NCBI RefSeq assembly: GCF_000152265.2
Contig: NC_021592.1
Location: forward strand, 806,001-870,000
DNA from: Ferroplasma acidarmanus Fer1
GTDB taxonomy: Archaea > Thermoplasmatota > Thermoplasmata > Thermoplasmatales > Thermoplasmataceae
Reading direction: 5' to 3'
DNA: 64,000 bases
The notes under the pieces are model-generated. The model worked only from the letters and a program-made list of their open reading frames with translations. It did not search any database and was not told the origin of the DNA. Numbering within the stretch: position 1 is the first letter of the stretch; every line of letters starts with the position of its first letter. Positions 48,504-58,643 of this stretch are shown here, piece after piece. The position numbers and the translations under genes are program-made.

Positions 48504-48919
48504 CAGTGCATATTCTGGCTTATTTTTTCCAGTATGGTAGATAATTTTTCTACATCATCCTCTGGCAGGGAGGAAATAGAATCGCCGATAATCGTTTTAA
48601 TCATTTTTCCCACCTTATTATAAATTTTTAGCCCTTCATCTGTTATCTCTATGTTTATTACACGCCTGTCCTGGCTGCTATGTACCCTCTTTACAAGGTT
48701 CCTTTCTTCCAGGCCATCCGTTATATCTGTGACCCACCCCTTTGCAAGTGATAGGGTATCGGCCAGATATTTCATATTTTTTGGTTCAGAATGGACAAGA
48801 TGAAGTATTTTATAATCTACCATGCTGAGGGATAGAGATGAAAGATGGGATTTTATTCTTACTGCGTATTCTCCCAGTATGCTGTCAAACAGAGACCATA
48901 TATTCAGTGCATTATCCAT
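48494..48919 (-). CDS. MarR-family transcriptional regulator
   Basis: This 141-residue protein has the winged-helix DNA-binding core of MarR proteins (about 25-105; YLADTLSLAKGWVTDITDG as recognition helix and LVKRVHSSQDRRVINIEITD as wing). MarR proteins usually repress efflux genes and release DNA on binding a drug or metabolite. The gene follows the DHA2 exporter by 4 bases in one operon, the normal arrangement for a drug-efflux unit. Confidence 0.88.
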   Translation of the reverse strand: MDNALNIWSLFDSILGEYAVRIKSHLSSLSLSMVDYKILHLVHSEPKNMKYLADTLSLAKGWVTDITDGLEERNLVKRVHSSQDRRVINIEITDEGLKIYNKVGKMIKTIIGDSISSLPEDDVEKLSTILEKISQNMHCHS

Positions 48920-48923
48920 GAAT

Positions 48924-50654
48924 TCATCTCTTCATTTTTACTGCCTTGTCTGGCAATTCAGACTGATCTTTTGCTGATTTCTTATCGGCTTTCGTTTTCT
49001 TTGATTTGCTCAAGGGTTCACGTAGTATAGATATAATGGCACCTGCAAATACTATTGCAGCTCCAACGTAGAACACAATATGGAGCGACTTGATGAATGC
49101 CGGAGCAAAGATTGTGGGGAACCATGTCCTTGCCTCTATAATATGCTGTGCACTGGTTGGTATAGAGGACACAACATGCGCTGGCAAAAGCCCCAGAATA
49201 ACTGTACCTGGATTTATTCCAAGAAGAGCAGCGAATATTGCCTCTGTCGGTGGGAGTTTTGACATTTCTCCAGCCAGTGTACTCCCGCCACCGGCAGATA
49301 TCACAGCAGATGAAAGTGTGTGTGGCAGTGAAGTTGTTAAACCAAGTATAAGAATGGTAAAGAATATTCCCATACTGGCAGTTGTGCCTACATTTCTGAG
49401 GGTTGTTAGCATTCCTGATGCCGAACCCCTGACATCAGGAGAAACAGATGACATGACTGCGGCTGTATTTGGTGCCGTGAACATGCCCATTCCAGCTCCG
49501 AAAACAAACAGGAGTATGCCCATGAATATGTATATGAAATCGGCAGGAAGAAGAACAAGCAACAGAAGAGCTATTCCGGAAACTATTAAACCAAAAGATG
49601 CAAGCCATCTCTGGCCGTGTCTGTCAGAAAATCTTCCTGCTATGGGCCCGAAGATACCCATTGCAATGGTCATTGGAAGCATGTATATTCCTGCCCAGAA
49701 TGGCACTGATGCATAGTGATAGCCGTGTATTGGAAGCCATATGCCCTGGAAGAGAATAATTATCATAAACATAAAGCCCATCATTCCCATGCTTGATATC
49801 ATTCCGGCGAAACTTCCTGTAGCAAATCCCCTAATCTTGAAAAGGCTCAGATTGAACATTGGCTGCTTTACCTTTCTCTCCACGAAGGGGAAAAGTACCA
49901 GCAATACGGCGCCTATTATCAATGCAGCAATTACCCATGGATTTCCCCATCCCATAGGGCTTGATTTATAAGGTGCAATACCATAGGTGACACCGACCAG
50001 CAGTATAATTAGCCCTCCGGCAAATGTAATATTTCCGGGAATATCAAGCTTCTGCTTGATTTTTGGTGAGGTTTCCTTCAATTTCAGGTATGACCATACT
50101 GTTCCCAGAATGCCAACAGGGACGCTCACTAAGAATATGTATCTCCAGTTAATTGTAGCAAGTATTCCACCTACAACTATGCCTATGCTCATCCCGGCAG
50201 TAGCCGCTATGGCGTTTATTCCCAGTGCAAAGCCACGTTCCTCTTTCTTGAAATTATCTGTTATTATAGCGTAACTGTTTGCGAATATGAAGGAACCTCC
50301 AACAGCCTGGACAATTCTAAAGAATATCAGTTCCAGTGCTCCTGTATCTCCCTTTCCAGGAGTTAAATAAAGCAGTATAGAACCTATAGTAAATATAAGA
50401 AATCCTAAATTGAATAATTTTACCCTGCCGAATATATCTGATAATCGCCCTATAGTAACAAGCAATACGGCCGTTACTATCATATAACCCATAAGTATCC
50501 ATAGTAAATAGACAAATGAATTTGATTTTAAAGGATCAAGATGAATGCCGCTAAAAATTGCAGGCAATGCTATGATTAGAATGCTCATGTTAATTGTAGC
50601 CATCAGCACGCCTATTGTGGTGTTTGATAACGCTACCCATTTTTCTTCTACCAT
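48924..50654 (-). CDS. DHA2-family MFS multidrug exporter (14 helices)
   Basis: This 576-residue protein has about fourteen membrane helices, typical of the drug:H+ antiporter-2 (EmrB/QacA) family. Motif A is [13 protein letters not shown], and the helix-5 [14 protein letters not shown] motif is characteristic of exporters. The C-terminus is Lys-rich. A MarR gene follows 4 bases downstream, so it probably pumps a drug or organic metabolite out, under MarR control. Upstream, 202 bases with no gene hold the promoter. Confidence 0.88.
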   Translation of the reverse strand: MVEEKWVALSNTTIGVLMATINMSILIIALPAIFSGIHLDPLKSNSFVYLLWILMGYMIVTAVLLVTIGRLSDIFGRVKLFNLGFLIFTIGSILLYLTPGKGDTGALELIFFRIVQAVGGSFIFANSYAIITDNFKKEERGFALGINAIAATAGMSIGIVVGGILATINWRYIFLVSVPVGILGTVWSYLKLKETSPKIKQKLDIPGNITFAGGLIILLVGVTYGIAPYKSSPMGWGNPWVIAALIIGAVLLVLFPFVERKVKQPMFNLSLFKIRGFATGSFAGMISSMGMMGFMFMIIILFQGIWLPIHGYHYASVPFWAGIYMLPMTIAMGIFGPIAGRFSDRHGQRWLASFGLIVSGIALLLLVLLPADFIYIFMGILLFVFGAGMGMFTAPNTAAVMSSVSPDVRGSASGMLTTLRNVGTTASMGIFFTILILGLTTSLPHTLSSAVISAGGGSTLAGEMSKLPPTEAIFAALLGINPGTVILGLLPAHVVSSIPTSAQHIIEARTWFPTIFAPAFIKSLHIVFYVGAAIVFAGAIISILREPLSKSKKTKADKKSAKDQSELPDKAVKMKR

Positions 50655-50856
50655 GACAGTGAATTATTTTTAATTATTTAAATGTTATTTTACGAAATTA
50701 TTTACCAATAAATGTTTGCTTATTAAATTAATAATATGTTCTGTATTTGATAGTATATACAGTGTTACTTAAATTATATAGAGAATAAACATTATGGATC
50801 TTGGTATAGCATGCATCATATACAACTTGCTTATCACAGCTTGTCATGGTTAAAAA

Positions 50857-52629
50857 TCATTTCATATAGTAATATTCCCCGCTGGCCTTCTGTTGCCGGT
50901 CCAGTGCACTGTTTAATTTGTTTATTCTCGGGCGCCTTGTTGTTTCATCACGCCTGAATGTTATTCCCAGGTCTTTCAGGAACATGTTCATGCCATCTCT
51001 CATTTCCATGGGCCCTCTGGAGTTTCCGTATACCCCCTGTTCTCCCTTAAAAACTATAAGTGCATCAGAAATAAGGTCTATGAGGTAAATATCATGGTCA
51101 ACCACTATTGCGCTTTTCTTATTGTTTTCTATTACACGCCTGATTATCCTTGCCACATTCATCCTGTATGAGGAATCCAGGTGTGCAGAGGGCTCATCAA
51201 TTAGATAGAGGTCTGCATCGGTGGCAAGTGTCAATGCTATGGATGTCCTCTGGAGTTCACCGCCGGAGAGGTCTCCTATATAGTTATCATATAACTCTGA
51301 AACGTTCATAGGCGAAAGGATTTCATTTTTTATGAATACATCCTCCATTTTTTCCTTCAATGCGGTTGATAGCAGTTCGTATACAGTACCTTCGTAATCA
51401 GTAGATATGTACTGTGGCTTATATGCTATTTTGAGTTCGTTTTCAACTGAGCCTGAATCCGGTTTAATAACACCTGAAAGTATCTTAACAAAGGTGGTTT
51501 TTCCAAGTGCATTCTGCCCGAGGACACCTATGATTTCTTCCCTGTTAATGTAACCCTCTCCGATATTCAAATTAAAACTGCCGTAGCTTTTTTCCATTGC
51601 AGTCCAGGATGTAACCTTGGTTGTTACTGAAGTCCTTTTGCTTGATTTTACTGTAAAATCTATGGATGTCGGCCTGACCCTTACATTTTCCTCACGGAGA
51701 TATCCTGATAGAAATGCGTTTATAGCCTTATTTGTGCTCTTTTCCTTTGTTATTACACCGTATGCACCCGGGCTTCCGTATACAAGGTTTACCTGGTCGG
51801 CCATCTTGTCCAGTATGGCAAGGTCATGTTCAACTACCATGACAATTTTTGATTGTGAAAGCTTTCTTATTATATCTGAAACCCTTATTCTTTCATTAAT
51901 ATCAAGATATGATGAGGCTTCATCAAAGAGATATATGTCAGCATCTTTCATAAGCGTAATTCCGATAGCAAGCTTCTGTAGTTCACCGCCGGAGAGCTCT
52001 TTTACATCCCTTCCAAGGAATGTTTTCATTGAAAGGTCATCTACTATAATATCCATATTGCCATGGTCATTGTCCTTCATTATGTCCCTTACTGTGCCGC
52101 TGGCAACGCGCGGTATGAGGTCTACATATTGATTTTTCAGGACAGCTTTTTTTGTCCCATTATAGAGGTCCCTGAAATACTGCCCCATGATGCTTTTCGA
52201 AAATCTTTCTATAACGTAATCCTTATCGTTCTTTTTGCTTATATTTCCAAAATTTGGTATAAGGACACCTGAAAGTATATTCATTGTTGTTGTCTTTCCA
52301 AGGGCGTTCTGCCCGAGTATAGCATTAACCCTGCCTGTTCCGAGTTCTGGAAGTGAGTATAGCCGGAATGAATCTATTCCATATTGATGTACTATATCCT
52401 TGTTTAATTCGTCCGGGACACTTACAATTTTAATTGCACCAAATGGGCACCGGTTCACACAAATACCACAGCCTATGCAGAGTGATTCAGTAATTACCGG
52501 AAAATCATCGGATTGCCCTGGAAACTCTATAGTTTTAGCACCACTTCTAACAGGAGGGCAGTAATATCGGCATTCATGGTTGCACTTTTTCGGGTGGCAC
52601 CTTTCCCTGTCTAAAATCGCAATATGCAT
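50857..52629 (-). CDS. ABCE1/Rli1 ribosome-recycling ATPase
   Basis: ABCE1 splits ribosomes after termination. This 590-residue protein has the N-terminal Fe-S domain (Cys residues in CHPKKCNHECRYYC and CIGCGICVNRCPFGA), two ABC domains with Walker A GQNALGKTTTMN (about 109) and GQNALGKTTFVK (about 370), and two signatures of the LSGGELQ type. Only this set of features is known in ABCE1. The unknown 141-residue gene lies just upstream on the same strand, 17 bases away. Confidence 0.96.
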   Translation of the reverse strand: MHIAILDRERCHPKKCNHECRYYCPPVRSGAKTIEFPGQSDDFPVITESLCIGCGICVNRCPFGAIKIVSVPDELNKDIVHQYGIDSFRLYSLPELGTGRVNAILGQNALGKTTTMNILSGVLIPNFGNISKKNDKDYVIERFSKSIMGQYFRDLYNGTKKAVLKNQYVDLIPRVASGTVRDIMKDNDHGNMDIIVDDLSMKTFLGRDVKELSGGELQKLAIGITLMKDADIYLFDEASSYLDINERIRVSDIIRKLSQSKIVMVVEHDLAILDKMADQVNLVYGSPGAYGVITKEKSTNKAINAFLSGYLREENVRVRPTSIDFTVKSSKRTSVTTKVTSWTAMEKSYGSFNLNIGEGYINREEIIGVLGQNALGKTTFVKILSGVIKPDSGSVENELKIAYKPQYISTDYEGTVYELLSTALKEKMEDVFIKNEILSPMNVSELYDNYIGDLSGGELQRTSIALTLATDADLYLIDEPSAHLDSSYRMNVARIIRRVIENNKKSAIVVDHDIYLIDLISDALIVFKGEQGVYGNSRGPMEMRDGMNMFLKDLGITFRRDETTRRPRINKLNSALDRQQKASGEYYYMK

Positions 52630-52646
52630 TGGTAATCATCCCGGCC

Positions 52647-53072
52647 TTATTCGCCTGGCTTCCAGTATTCGTCAGGTATCTCACTGTAGATATCAAACCT
52701 GCTGTCGTGTTCCACTTTGTTGCTTATATTCATTTCAGCAAGCTCCAGGACACGCAAGACGTTAAGGAGCCAGTAATGGATACGCCATTCCCTTCCATCG
52801 AAAAGTGTTGTTTCTTCCCTTTCCGTTTCCAGGATTCCAAGATCTTCCATTGTATAGAAAACATCCCGGTCTTCCGGTTCCAGCATATTATCAATTACCC
52901 TTGTGCTATAACCGAAGAAGTTAATAATATGCTCTGCAGATGATTGCGATTCTTCAATACCCATCTTCCGGTTTTGCAAACTTAGCCCATTGCTAATTGC
53001 TTTTGAAAGTTCGTCTATTTTCACATATGCCCTGCTTCTTAATTTTGCTATTTCCATGCTACTTGTTGCCAT
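52647..53072 (-). CDS. Hypothetical helical protein upstream of ABCE1
   Basis: This 141-residue protein is not recognised. It is acidic and mostly helical, with a central FFGYSTRVIDNMLEPEDRDVF and a region EREETTLFDGREWRIHYWLL that resembles a winged-helix turn. It lacks membrane helices and signal peptide. It is probably transcribed before ABCE1 (17 bases apart), suggesting a ribosome or translation role that is only inferred from position. Confidence 0.6.
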   Translation of the reverse strand: MATSSMEIAKLRSRAYVKIDELSKAISNGLSLQNRKMGIEESQSSAEHIINFFGYSTRVIDNMLEPEDRDVFYTMEDLGILETEREETTLFDGREWRIHYWLLNVLRVLELAEMNISNKVEHDSRFDIYSEIPDEYWKPGE

Positions 53073-53256
53073 ATCAATTCCTCTTTAAAGTAAACATACC
53101 TTATTGTACCGCAACTTATAAGGTTATTCAATTTATAATATTGCCATTACTATATATTAATTTTATGTAAAATATAGTGCAATTTACTATATACTCTATA
53201 TATTGTATATAGGTAATATTTATAATATTTAGGTGACTAATTAGACAAGTGATTCA

Positions 53257-54660
53257 ATGAGTTCAGCCATAGACAGGTCAATGGATGAGGCAAAAACATC
53301 GAAATTTCATTATAAAGTATTATTTATTTCAGGGCTTGGATTTTTTACAGATGCATATGACCTTTTTATTATAGGTGTGGTGATACTGCTTTTGCCATAT
53401 GCCGGTTGGCATAATATCAGCATATTTTACAAGGGTCTCGTTACCTCTACAGCACTGCTTGCTGCTGTTATAGGTTCCGTTGTGTTTGGGAGGCTTCTGG
53501 ATTATTCTGGAAGAAAAGCAATATATGGGTTCGAGCTGGTAGCACTCATAGCCGGGTCTCTTGGTAGTGCCTTCCTTACTCCTGTAAACAACATATTCAT
53601 GCTGCTTTTCTGGAGGTTCCTCTTAGGGGTAGGAATTGGTGGTGATTATGCAACAAGTTCCACCATAATGACTGAATATTCCAGTACAATGAACCGGGGT
53701 AAATTTGTGGGTATGATATTTTCAATGCAGAGTTTCGGGCTTATAGCAGGACCACTTATATCCATAGCATTTCTTTCAAACTATGTTTCACCTTACATAA
53801 CATGGAGGCTTCTACTGGCAATAGGGGCGATACCGGCTATTATAGTAATATATTTCAGGAGAACCATGCCGGAGCCACCAAGATATACTGCAGATGTCAG
53901 GGGCGATTACAAACTGGCTGCTAAAAATCTAAAAACTTTCGCAGGTTTAGACTCAACAGGCAGCAAAGGCAAAACAATCAATGCACCATGGTATGTGTTA
54001 TTCAGGGACAGGAAATTTCTGCTCACCCTTATAGGCACAGCAGGTGCATGGTTCCTGATGGACTGGGCTTTTTATGGAAATTCCATAATGTCCAACAGCA
54101 TATTATCGTTCCTTGTCCCGTCAACGGTATCTGGCATACACTCCATAATTATGACAAATGAATATTCTGCAATAATATTCGGCGTTGCTGCATTTCCCGG
54201 TTACTGGATTGCTGCTTTCACAATAGACAGGATCGGGAGAAAGCCTGTGCAGATTACCGGCTTTGCAATGATGGCAATTTCCTTCGGAATTATATCGGCA
54301 TTTAGCTTCCTGACCACCTACAGGTTCCTTGATTATTTCCTGCTCCTGTATGGAATAAGCTACTTCTTTATTATGTTCGGGCCCAATGTAACAACCTTTG
54401 TATATCCACCTGAGGTATTCCCGATTTCAACAAGGGGGCTCGGCACAGGAATATCAGCAGCTGGCGGCAAAACTGGCGCCTTTATAGGCACCCTGGCAGA
54501 TACTATTATATTATCCATAACAGGATTGCATTTCCTCATGGGAATGCTTGCCATAATAGCGGCAATTGGATTGATACTCACAATAGTGCTTCTTCCAGAA
54601 ACAAAACGCAGGGATCTTGGGGAAACATCCGGCGAGGCAAGATATGCTGAATGGAAATAA
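53257..54660 (+). CDS. MFS transporter, PHS-like (second paralogue)
   Basis: This 467-residue, twelve-helix MFS protein is clearly related to that at 37723-39138: both have GFFTDAYDLFIIG, FGRLLDYxGRKAIYG, LLGVGIGGDYATSS, the GAWFLMDWAFYGNSIM stretch and ISAAGGKTGAFIGT. Phosphate or organic acid symport is inferred. TATA-like runs precede the gene in the 184-base gap before it. The dihydropteroate synthase gene follows 24 bases later, so the two may share a transcript. Confidence 0.88.
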   Translation: MSSAIDRSMDEAKTSKFHYKVLFISGLGFFTDAYDLFIIGVVILLLPYAGWHNISIFYKGLVTSTALLAAVIGSVVFGRLLDYSGRKAIYGFELVALIAGSLGSAFLTPVNNIFMLLFWRFLLGVGIGGDYATSSTIMTEYSSTMNRGKFVGMIFSMQSFGLIAGPLISIAFLSNYVSPYITWRLLLAIGAIPAIIVIYFRRTMPEPPRYTADVRGDYKLAAKNLKTFAGLDSTGSKGKTINAPWYVLFRDRKFLLTLIGTAGAWFLMDWAFYGNSIMSNSILSFLVPSTVSGIHSIIMTNEYSAIIFGVAAFPGYWIAAFTIDRIGRKPVQITGFAMMAISFGIISAFSFLTTYRFLDYFLLLYGISYFFIMFGPNVTTFVYPPEVFPISTRGLGTGISAAGGKTGAFIGTLADTIILSITGLHFLMGMLAIIAAIGLILTIVLLPETKRRDLGETSGEARYAEWK

Positions 54661-54684
54661 ATTAAAGTTATTAATAGATGCAGT

Positions 54685-55695
54685 GTGAGATTTATGGAAT
54701 TGATATTTCCCGACAGTATAAATAAGAATTATTTAAATATTTACGAAGAATCAGAAAATGGAAAGATTGTAATTGAGGGGAAAAAGTATACCTTTAGTTC
54801 TGTTAAATTTGAAAAAAGCATTTTAAAGGAATTTTATATTAAAAACCATATTTTTGAAGGGTATGAGGATGAAATTTCAGCAAAGGCAGAAAACAAAATT
54901 ACAAACAAAAAATCACTTATAATGGGAATACTCAATGCAACACCGGATTCGTTTTTCGAAGGCTCAAGAATAAGTAATAAGGAAATAGTGGATAGTATGC
55001 TTGACGCAAAGCCTGACATTATAGACATAGGTGGCGAGAGCACCAGGCCAGGAAGCAAAATGGTAGACCCGGAGACAGAATTCAACAGGATAAAAGATGT
55101 GCTTGAGTATATAAAATCATGTTCAAACATACCTGTTTCTGTTGATTCCAGGCATTTATACACCATATCCCGGGCTATGGAGTATGGGATAGAATATATC
55201 AATGACATTTCTGGATTTTCAGATCCCGGGATGATAGACATCGCTGCCGGAAGCAACGTTAAATGCATTGTAATGCATATGAGGGGAAACCCGGAGAATA
55301 TGGGAGAATACACAGATTACGATAATTTATATTTCCAGCTCAACAGATATTTCTATAACAGGGCAGATGAGATGGTTAAGAAAGGCATTAACCCTGAAAA
55401 TATAATCCTTGATCCTGGCATTGGCTTTGCCAAGGATTTTAATGGAAATATGGATATTTTAAGTTCTCCATGGTCATTTTTTATTGGATTTGACACACTT
55501 TTTGGAACATCAAGAAAGGGATTTATAGGTAAGATAACAGGGAGCACTGTAAAGGAAAGATTGGGAGGAACCATAGCATCATCGATTTATCTTAACAGCA
55601 ATGGAGTTGACATATTAAGGGTACATGATGTAAGGGAAAACAGGGACGCTATTAATATGTATAATTATATCAAAGGTTATATAAAAGATTATTAA
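54685..55695 (+). CDS. folP: Dihydropteroate synthase
   Basis: DHPS condenses a pterin diphosphate with p-aminobenzoate (or a related amine in archaea). The 336-residue protein has an N-terminal extension of about 70 residues before the barrel. The barrel has MGILNATPDSFFEG (residues 80-93), the substrate loop DIGGESTRPGSKMV (about 112), VDSRH (151), the ILDPGIGFAKDF region and SRKGFIG. The start is GTG 54685 or ATG 54694; both are plausible. It links with PurN and GlyA in one-carbon metabolism. Confidence 0.9.
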   Translation: MRFMELIFPDSINKNYLNIYEESENGKIVIEGKKYTFSSVKFEKSILKEFYIKNHIFEGYEDEISAKAENKITNKKSLIMGILNATPDSFFEGSRISNKEIVDSMLDAKPDIIDIGGESTRPGSKMVDPETEFNRIKDVLEYIKSCSNIPVSVDSRHLYTISRAMEYGIEYINDISGFSDPGMIDIAAGSNVKCIVMHMRGNPENMGEYTDYDNLYFQLNRYFYNRADEMVKKGINPENIILDPGIGFAKDFNGNMDILSSPWSFFIGFDTLFGTSRKGFIGKITGSTVKERLGGTIASSIYLNSNGVDILRVHDVRENRDAINMYNYIKGYIKDY

Positions 55696-55752
55696 ATTAC
55701 AGTATGCTACTCATCTTCTATAGAGTATATTGCTAATGTTTATTACACGAAG

Positions 55753-55760
55753 TTTATATA
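55753..55760 (+). promoter_or_regulatory. TATA box of the lipA-OADHC-lipB operon
   Basis: TTTATATA lies centred about 25 bases before the ATG at 55782, the spacing of leaderless archaeal transcripts. No other start of comparable quality is seen further into the operon. Confidence 0.5.
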
Positions 55761-55781
55761 TTTTTTACCAATAGATGGACT

Positions 55782-56636
55782 ATGATGAGGGTCCCATATA
55801 AGGTGAATCTGCCAACCGGAGAGAGGTATTCATTTATAAAAAATACCATAAACTCAAGGCAACTGAATACAGTATGCGAGGAAGCCCATTGCCCGAATAT
55901 AAGCGAATGCTGGGAAAGTGGAACAGCAACGTTTATGGTCCTGGGCTCCAATTGCTCGAGGGGTTGCAGATTCTGCGCAGTAACACATGGGAATATGCTT
56001 CCGCTCGACCCTGATGAGCCGCAGAAGGTTTATGATTCAATAAAACTTATGAACCTTGATTATGTAGTAATTACTTCAGTTGACCGTGATGACCTTCCAG
56101 ATAAGGGATCATCAGCTTTTGCAAGGGTAATTGAAAAGGTAAAGGAACTTGGAATAAAAATAGAGGTTTTGATTCCGGATTTCGGCGGGGACCATGCTGA
56201 CCTGGATAGAATAATAGCTGCGGAACCGGATGTAATAGCCCATAATATAGAAACTGTAAGGAGGCTTACTCCATCAGTGCGTGATCCAAGAGCAGGATAT
56301 GACCAGACACTTTCAGTGCTGAAATATATAAAGGGCAGCATGAAAGGTGTAATCACCAAATCTTCTATTATGGTCGGGCTCGGCGAAACAGATGAAGAAG
56401 TAGAAGAAACAATGATGGATCTCAGGAATGCCGGTGTTGAAATATTGACAGTGGGGCAGTACCTGAGGCCAACGAAAAAACAGCTGGAGGTGGTGGAATA
56501 CTCACCTATGTCCAGATTCAAGCACTTTGAAGAAGCTGGATATGAAATGGGATTTTCCTTTGTGGCTTCCGGGCCGCTTGTGAGGACGTCCTACAGGGCA
56601 GCTGAAGGATATATAAAAATGAGGGATAAAAAATGA
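55782..56636 (+). CDS. lipA: Lipoyl synthase
   Basis: LipA is a radical SAM enzyme that inserts two sulfurs into octanoyl groups on E2 or similar lipoyl domains. The 284-residue protein has both cluster motifs: the LipA-specific CX4CX5C at Cys32, Cys37 and Cys43, and the radical SAM CX3CX2C at Cys58, Cys62 and Cys65. The C-terminal RTSYRA serine is present. It overlaps E1alpha by 4 bases, so it is the first gene of the operon. Double ATG at 55782/55785. Confidence 0.95.
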   Translation: MMRVPYKVNLPTGERYSFIKNTINSRQLNTVCEEAHCPNISECWESGTATFMVLGSNCSRGCRFCAVTHGNMLPLDPDEPQKVYDSIKLMNLDYVVITSVDRDDLPDKGSSAFARVIEKVKELGIKIEVLIPDFGGDHADLDRIIAAEPDVIAHNIETVRRLTPSVRDPRAGYDQTLSVLKYIKGSMKGVITKSSIMVGLGETDEEVEETMMDLRNAGVEILTVGQYLRPTKKQLEVVEYSPMSRFKHFEEAGYEMGFSFVASGPLVRTSYRAAEGYIKMRDKK

Positions 56637-57667
56637 TTGAGGAAACTGATATTAGTAAGGAAGGCTTGTTGGCCGCGTATAAAAATATTGTAATGGAAAG
56701 GCTATTTGACAAAAAAATGCTGAATGCAAGCAGGCAGGGATTTTTGCCCTTTTATATTCCGCTTATGGGGCATGAAGCTATCCACATAGGAATGGGAATG
56801 GCAATCAGGGATGAGGATTTCTTTTATCCATATTACAGGGATTTTGGTGTTCTCATCCAGATGGGCATACCTATAGATACTATATTGTCACAGGTATTTG
56901 CCACTGCAACAGACAATGAAATAGGAAGGGATATGCCTGACCATTTTTCACTTAAAAAGTACAATATAGGTGCAGTAATAACACCTGTAGCAGGGCATCT
57001 TACATCTGCAACAGGAATTGCATATGCAAAGAAATACAGAAAAGAGAGCGGTTCCGTTATAACAACATTTGGAGATGGTGCAACTTCAACCCCGGATTTC
57101 CATGTTGCCATGAATTTTGCAGGAGTTTACAAACTCCCGATGGTATTTTTCTGTGAAAATAACCAGTTTGCAATTTCTGTGCCAACATATCCAACAGATG
57201 ATAAGGCATTTAACCAGACCTATGAAGAAACCAGAGGTGCAATTTACAAGAAAGCAGAATCATACGGATTCTCCGGAATAAGGATAGACGGCACAAACTT
57301 CATAGAAGTATATAGGGCTACAAGGAAGGCACTGGAAAACGCTTCTGAAGACCCTATCCTTATAGAGGCAATGACATACAGGATGGGACCACATTCCACA
57401 GCTGATGACCCGAATAAATACAGGACAGATAGGGTGCCCGAAGGAAGCGAGAAAGACCCCCTGATAGTAAGCCAGAAACTTCTAAAGGATATGAAAGTGA
57501 TAACGGATCTGGATATAAAGCAGATAAATGATGAAATGGAAGAAACTACATCAAAACTTATAGATACCTATGAAAAAGCACCTAAACCGGATAAGGAAAC
57601 AATGATGGGAAACCTTTACGAAGAAGAGCCATGGTACATAAGTGAGGAAAGAGGTGATATACAATGA
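56633..57667 (+). CDS. 2-Oxoacid dehydrogenase E1 alpha subunit
   Basis: The E1 heterotetramer decarboxylates a branched-chain or other 2-oxoacid using thiamine diphosphate. The 344-residue protein carries the TPP motif from GDGATS (about residue 144) to CENNQFA (about 174). The HEAIHIGMGMA region also matches E1alpha of branched-chain type. It overlaps both lipA (4 bases) and E1beta (4 bases). In Thermoplasma, complexes of this type prefer branched-chain 2-oxoacids; that is known for the relative and inferred here. Confidence 0.93.
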   Translation: MIEETDISKEGLLAAYKNIVMERLFDKKMLNASRQGFLPFYIPLMGHEAIHIGMGMAIRDEDFFYPYYRDFGVLIQMGIPIDTILSQVFATATDNEIGRDMPDHFSLKKYNIGAVITPVAGHLTSATGIAYAKKYRKESGSVITTFGDGATSTPDFHVAMNFAGVYKLPMVFFCENNQFAISVPTYPTDDKAFNQTYEETRGAIYKKAESYGFSGIRIDGTNFIEVYRATRKALENASEDPILIEAMTYRMGPHSTADDPNKYRTDRVPEGSEKDPLIVSQKLLKDMKVITDLDIKQINDEMEETTSKLIDTYEKAPKPDKETMMGNLYEEEPWYISEERGDIQ

Positions 57668-58629
57668 CGCAGATGACAATGGTAAAGGCTTTAAATAGCG
57701 GGCTTAACAATGCAATGGAAAAAGACGATTCTATAATACTCCTCGGTGAGGATGTGGGCACTGATGGAGGTGTTTTCAGGGTAACCGATGGATTACTGGC
57801 TAAATATGGAAAGGAAAGGGTTATGGATACCCCCTTGGCAGAACTGGGAATAGTGGGATTTGGCATAGGAATGTCAATGGCCGGGCTTAAATCCATACCG
57901 GAAATACAGTTCCAGGATTTTATTTACACGGCTATGGACCAGATAATAAACCAGATGGCGAAGCTAAGGTACAGAACTAATGGAGATTATACACTTCCCA
58001 TGGTGCTGCGTACCCCCTATGGAGGGGGTGTACATGGAGGGCCTTACCATTCTCAGAGCGGTGAAGCCTATTTCACACATACACAGGGATTAACGGTTGT
58101 AACCCCGTCAAATCCATATGACGCAAAGGGATTGCTATTATCATCTATAGAGCTGAACGATCCTGTAATATTCCTTGAACCCAAAAGGCTCTATTATGCG
58201 GGCAAGATGGATGTTCCCGATGATTATTATAAGGTTGACCTGAGAAAAGCCAGTGTGATAAGGGAAGGCGATGACCTTACAATAATTACATATGGGCCTG
58301 CTGTGCCGGTTGTGAAAAGCACGGTTGAAAAAAATAACGTAAATGCCCAGATAATAGATTTAAGGACTTTGAGCCCCTTCGACCTTGATACCATACTTGC
58401 TGGAGTTAAAAAAACAGGGAAAGTGCTGATAGTCCATGAATCACCCAAGATGTTCGGTGTTGGTGCAGAGCTCTCAGCAACAATTTCTGAGAAGGCAGTG
58501 GATTACCTGGCCGCCCCAATATTGAGGGTTACAGGGCTGGACATACCTATTCCATTTGCCCTTGAGGAGTACTATGTCCCGAACGAGAGAAGGATAATGG
58601 CTGCTATAGATAAATTATTAAAGTATTAA
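57664..58629 (+). CDS. 2-Oxoacid dehydrogenase E1 beta subunit
   Basis: This 321-residue protein is the partner of E1alpha. Family features include GEDVGTDGGVFRVTDGL (about 27-43), FQDFIYTAMDQIINQMAKL, the RTPYGGGVHGGPYHSQ motif, and the C-terminal domain with DLRTLSPFDLDTI. It completes the TPP active site with E1alpha. It starts within the last four bases of that gene and ends 14 bases before E2. Confidence 0.93.
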   Translation: MTQMTMVKALNSGLNNAMEKDDSIILLGEDVGTDGGVFRVTDGLLAKYGKERVMDTPLAELGIVGFGIGMSMAGLKSIPEIQFQDFIYTAMDQIINQMAKLRYRTNGDYTLPMVLRTPYGGGVHGGPYHSQSGEAYFTHTQGLTVVTPSNPYDAKGLLLSSIELNDPVIFLEPKRLYYAGKMDVPDDYYKVDLRKASVIREGDDLTIITYGPAVPVVKSTVEKNNVNAQIIDLRTLSPFDLDTILAGVKKTGKVLIVHESPKMFGVGAELSATISEKAVDYLAAPILRVTGLDIPIPFALEEYYVPNERRIMAAIDKLLKY

Positions 58630-58643
58630 TTTGGTGATAAAAG

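Noticed and set aside
49090-49716. A 208-residue plus-strand frame within the DHA2 exporter
   Set aside because: It is antisense to a well-supported 14-helix transporter and has no domain of its own.
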